Source of the DNA: Streptomyces cavernae
Lineage (GTDB): Bacteria > Actinomycetota > Actinomycetes > Streptomycetales > Streptomycetaceae
Direction: 5' to 3'
Length of the DNA stretch: 64,000 bases
Assembly (NCBI RefSeq): GCF_004023625.1
Contig: NZ_ML137715.1
Span: forward strand, 1 to 64,000
Shown: positions 61,951-64,000 of the stretch, piece by piece
Layout of the letters: each line of letters begins with the position of its first letter
How positions within the stretch are numbered: the stretch's first letter is position 1
The notes under the pieces: model-generated
Told to the model about the DNA's origin: nothing
The model's input: the letters and a program-made list of their open reading frames with translations, nothing else
Database searches by the model: none
Program-made: the position numbers and the translations under genes

Positions 61951-61983
61951 CAAGGCCGGAACCGGACGCGAATTCAAGCGCAG

Positions 61984-62226
61984 ATGGCCTCACGTCGTCG
62001 GCAGCAGGACCTCCCGGAGGTACTGGAGATCTCCGTCGCACAGAGCCTCCCGGTCGTCCCCTCCTTCTCCGAACAGGCTCGCAGACATGCGTCGAGCGAA
62101 CGCACGCTGCGCCGTCGCCTGGCCGACTGCGGCACCGCCTACGAGGCGATCGTCGAGGGCGTCCGCCGTGAACGCGTCGAACAGCTCCTGCACCGCCCCC
62201 GCCTCACTCTCCGGAACCGGATCGAT
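61984..62226 (+). pseudogene. AraC-family regulator fragment
   Basis: About 80 residues. FSEQARRHASSERTLRRRLA with DCGTAYEAIVEGVRRERVEQ and LLHRPRLTL resembles the two helix-turn-helix regions of AraC-type regulators (R-T-L-R-R-R-L, then V-R-R-E-R-V-x-Q-L-L). The second motif decays into unrelated residues after 62223, and no ligand domain precedes it. A remnant, probably of the regulator of the broken dehydrogenase operon. Confidence 0.6.
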
Positions 62227-62420
62227 CGTGGTCGGCTGTCGACACTTCCGCGCACCACGCGGGCAGCATCTGCCCCACTCGAGGACATCATCAGTCCTAC
62301 TTCGAACCAACTCCCCCGTGCTTCCCGCCGGTTGATACACCTGCTGGCGGCGCGGACACGACCTGCCGACGGTCGTGCGGCGCGCGCGGCGAGCGGTGGG
62401 CGAAGGAGCGGGGAGGCACG

Positions 62421-63695
62421 GTGGACGACGGCCGGCACACACGTGAGGCCCTGCTCGGCAGCGCTCCGCCCGGGTTCGTGCCCCGGCTCGTCGGCCTGCT
62501 CCCGCACGGGCGGCACACCACCCCCTACGAGCATCCGGAGGAACCGCCGTTCGTGCTGCTCACCGGCCCGGACGGGAGCACGCTGCTGAGCGAACTGCGC
62601 GCGGCCTACCGGGGGCACACCCCGGTCGCGCTCACCGACTGCGCGGGCGGGCCGACGGGATCCGGTGGCTTCGGGCCGGACGGGTCCGGTGGCTTCGGGC
62701 CGCCCCTGGCCCGGGCGCTGGCGCACATCGCCGAGCAACTCGCGGAACCGGTGGCGGGAGCCGCCCGGATCGGGTTCCCACGGCTGGCGGCGGGGCTGCT
62801 GGCGGTCGCGGTGGGCGGCTGGAGCGCGGGCGGGACGGGTGGCTTGGGTGCGGACGTGACGGGTGGCCTGAGCGCGGACGGGACCGGTGGCCTGAGCGCG
62901 GGCGAGGCGGCTCACACGCAGGGTGAGACGGCACACGCGCAGGGTGATACGGCATACGCGCGGGGTGAGACGGCGTACGCGCGGATGTGGTGCGAGGCCG
63001 AGCGGATCCTGGCCCTGGGCGGGCCGGGCCCGGTGGGCAGGGGCCCGGGGCGCACGTCAGGGCGGGTGTCCGGGCCGTCCCCCGGCTCCCGTCCGGGAAC
63101 AGGCGCTCCCGGTGTCGGTCTGCGCGGCGGCTCCGGCGCAGGTCCGGGGCGGATCGTGGGCAGGCTGCTCGCGGCGCTGTCCACCACGGGCCCGGTCGTG
63201 GAACCGCTGATCGAGGCCGCGCTGGAGGCATTCTGCGAGAGTGTGTCCCCCGTCCACCGCCGGCTCCGCAGGGCCGCAGCCTGGTACCGGGACTACCCGG
63301 GGGCCGGGGGCAGCCCGAAGCTCGGACTGGTGCTGCTGGCCGGGGACTTCAGGACGGCCGCACCCCGCAGGCGGGCCGAGCTCCATCTCGTACGGGCCCT
63401 GCTGGCCGATCTCGACGACGCGTACACCCGCGCCCTGCGCCGCACGCACCGTCTCGGACGTCCGCTGGTGCTGATCGACAACGCGCAGGAGGCCCCGGCC
63501 CTGATAGCGGCCGTGCTGCGCGGCCGGGCCGACGGGAACACCGACCAGGTGGCCTTCCTCGCGACGGTCCGCGACGACCGCCACCCGGCGCTGCGCGACG
63601 CGGCACGCCGCACGCTCGCGGAGGTGGCGCGGGACAGCGGCTGGGCTCCACGGGCGACGGCGGCGTCGCGGGCGCTCCTGCTGGCGACGGGCTGA
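62421..63695 (+). CDS. degenerate P-loop ATPase-like protein with Gly-rich repeats
   Basis: 424 residues from GTG 62421 (GGGGAGG upstream). FVLLTGPDGSTLLSELRAAY is a Walker A-like loop without the Lys, and RPLVLIDNAQEAPALIAAVL a Walker B-like strand. Between them is a Gly/Ala-rich insert with tandem octapeptide-like repeats (GETAHAQGDTAYARGETAYA, encoded by 24-bp units) and another Gly/Pro/Arg-rich stretch (about 200-235). I recognise no family beyond STAND/AAA-like resemblance. The missing Lys suggests it does not hydrolyse ATP. Confidence 0.6.
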   Translation: MDDGRHTREALLGSAPPGFVPRLVGLLPHGRHTTPYEHPEEPPFVLLTGPDGSTLLSELRAAYRGHTPVALTDCAGGPTGSGGFGPDGSGGFGPPLARALAHIAEQLAEPVAGAARIGFPRLAAGLLAVAVGGWSAGGTGGLGADVTGGLSADGTGGLSAGEAAHTQGETAHAQGDTAYARGETAYARMWCEAERILALGGPGPVGRGPGRTSGRVSGPSPGSRPGTGAPGVGLRGGSGAGPGRIVGRLLAALSTTGPVVEPLIEAALEAFCESVSPVHRRLRRAAAWYRDYPGAGGSPKLGLVLLAGDFRTAAPRRRAELHLVRALLADLDDAYTRALRRTHRLGRPLVLIDNAQEAPALIAAVLRGRADGNTDQVAFLATVRDDRHPALRDAARRTLAEVARDSGWAPRATAASRALLLATG

Positions 63696-63763
63696 CCGGC
63701 TCCGGCTGACTGACCGGCTACTCGCTGGCTGAGCGGCTACCGGCTGACGCTGACCGAGCCTGC

Positions 63764-64000
63764 CTACGTGTAGGACGCCCGGAGTTCCCGGAAGCGGTCG
63801 GGAGTCCACGCCGACCAGTCCGTGGGGCGGCCGTCCAGCGCGGCAGCGAGGCGTTCGAGGTGGTCGTGCCAGGCGGCGAGGCAGTCGAGGCGGAACTCGT
63901 CGTCACCGTGGATCTCGTTGGTGAAACGGAGGATGGTGCCGGGTTCGAGGTGGAAGCGGATGCGCCCGTGGAAGCCCTCCATCGTGTACTCGGCGACCCG
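63764..64000 (-). CDS. SRPBCC/AHSA1-family protein, C-terminal part
   Basis: The minus-strand frame is open to the window edge and reads RVAEYTMEGFHGRIRFHLEP, LRFTNEIHGDDEFRLDCLAA and WHDHLERLAAALDG. The Trp-His and Leu-Asp-Gly pattern near the end is typical of the C-terminus of Aha1-type SRPBCC proteins, which bind hydrophobic ligands or partner proteins. The N-terminal half lies outside the window, so no firm role can be given. It ends about 70 bp from the stop of the ATPase-like gene (convergent). Confidence 0.6.
   Translation of the reverse strand, partial: RVAEYTMEGFHGRIRFHLEPGTILRFTNEIHGDDEFRLDCLAAWHDHLERLAAALDGRPTDWSAWTPDRFRELRASYT

Overview
The window reads as a stretch of Streptomyces (or a very close actinomycete) chromosome. 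The GC content is very high with strong third-position GC bias, GTG and TTG starts are common, many genes are joined by 4-nt stop/start overlaps, and the inventory is typical of the genus: futalosine menaquinone genes, an actinobacterial Tad pilus operon, a PASTA-less Ser/Thr kinase, FtsK/EccC-type ATPases and UdgX. No phage, plasmid, CRISPR or rRNA/tRNA gene was recognised.

Layout. (1) 1-1 kb: the start of mqnC (minus) and a prepilin peptidase. (2) 1.1-7.4 kb: a cytochrome P450 lacking the usual ExxR arginine, fifteen 25-bp tandem repeats, a 1001-aa membrane LysM/BTAD protein, two gene remnants that meet at one breakpoint, and an HxlR regulator. (3) 7.5-10.6 kb: type VII effector cassette A (large effector with a caspase-like C-terminus, candidate immunity protein, accessory protein, WXG-like partner), ended by a 191-bp MITE-like element. 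(4) 10.9-17.4 kb: Tad pilus operon (cpaB, tadZ, tadA, tadB, tadC, Flp pilin, three TadE/TadG-like minor pilins), all minus. (5) 18.4-24.2 kb: cassette B (plus). (6) 24.2-28.6 kb: cassette C (minus), including a WXG100 protein. (7) 29.2-36.1 kb: a 1616-aa EssC/EccC-type motor facing a receptor Ser/Thr kinase. (8) 36.4-41.3 kb: mqnA, a cold-shock protein, a long-chain acyl-CoA synthetase and a MaoC-like dehydratase. (9) 41.4-49.3 kb: a six-gene minus-strand polysaccharide cluster resembling alginate-type polyuronate systems. (10) 49.8-57.3 kb: regulators, GNAT, UdgX, then mqnE, Lrp, ubiX, ubiA and ubiD homologues that complete much of the futalosine menaquinone route. (11) 57.5-64 kb: small membrane and secreted proteins, an FMO-type monooxygenase and a zone of gene remnants (MFS, SDR, aldehyde dehydrogenase, AraC), then a degenerate NTPase and the end of an SRPBCC protein.

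The most interesting system is the roughly 29-kb assembly of three effector cassettes around one FHA/ubiquitin-like/FtsK motor, with no eccB, eccD, eccE or mycP nearby. Each cassette pairs a large two-helix membrane effector with a small WXG-like partner and with one or two copies of a shared accessory family whose pattern suggests a Mog1/PsbP (DUF1795-like) fold. A paralogous lipoprotein accompanies each cassette as well: intact in B, chimaeric in C, a frameshifted stub beside A. Tad assembly genes sit between cassettes A and B. I infer an orphan, Firmicutes-like type VII export system with dedicated accessory proteins. The secondary theme is short tandem repeats (23-25 bp, or 45 bp) lying directly 3' of several minus-strand genes.
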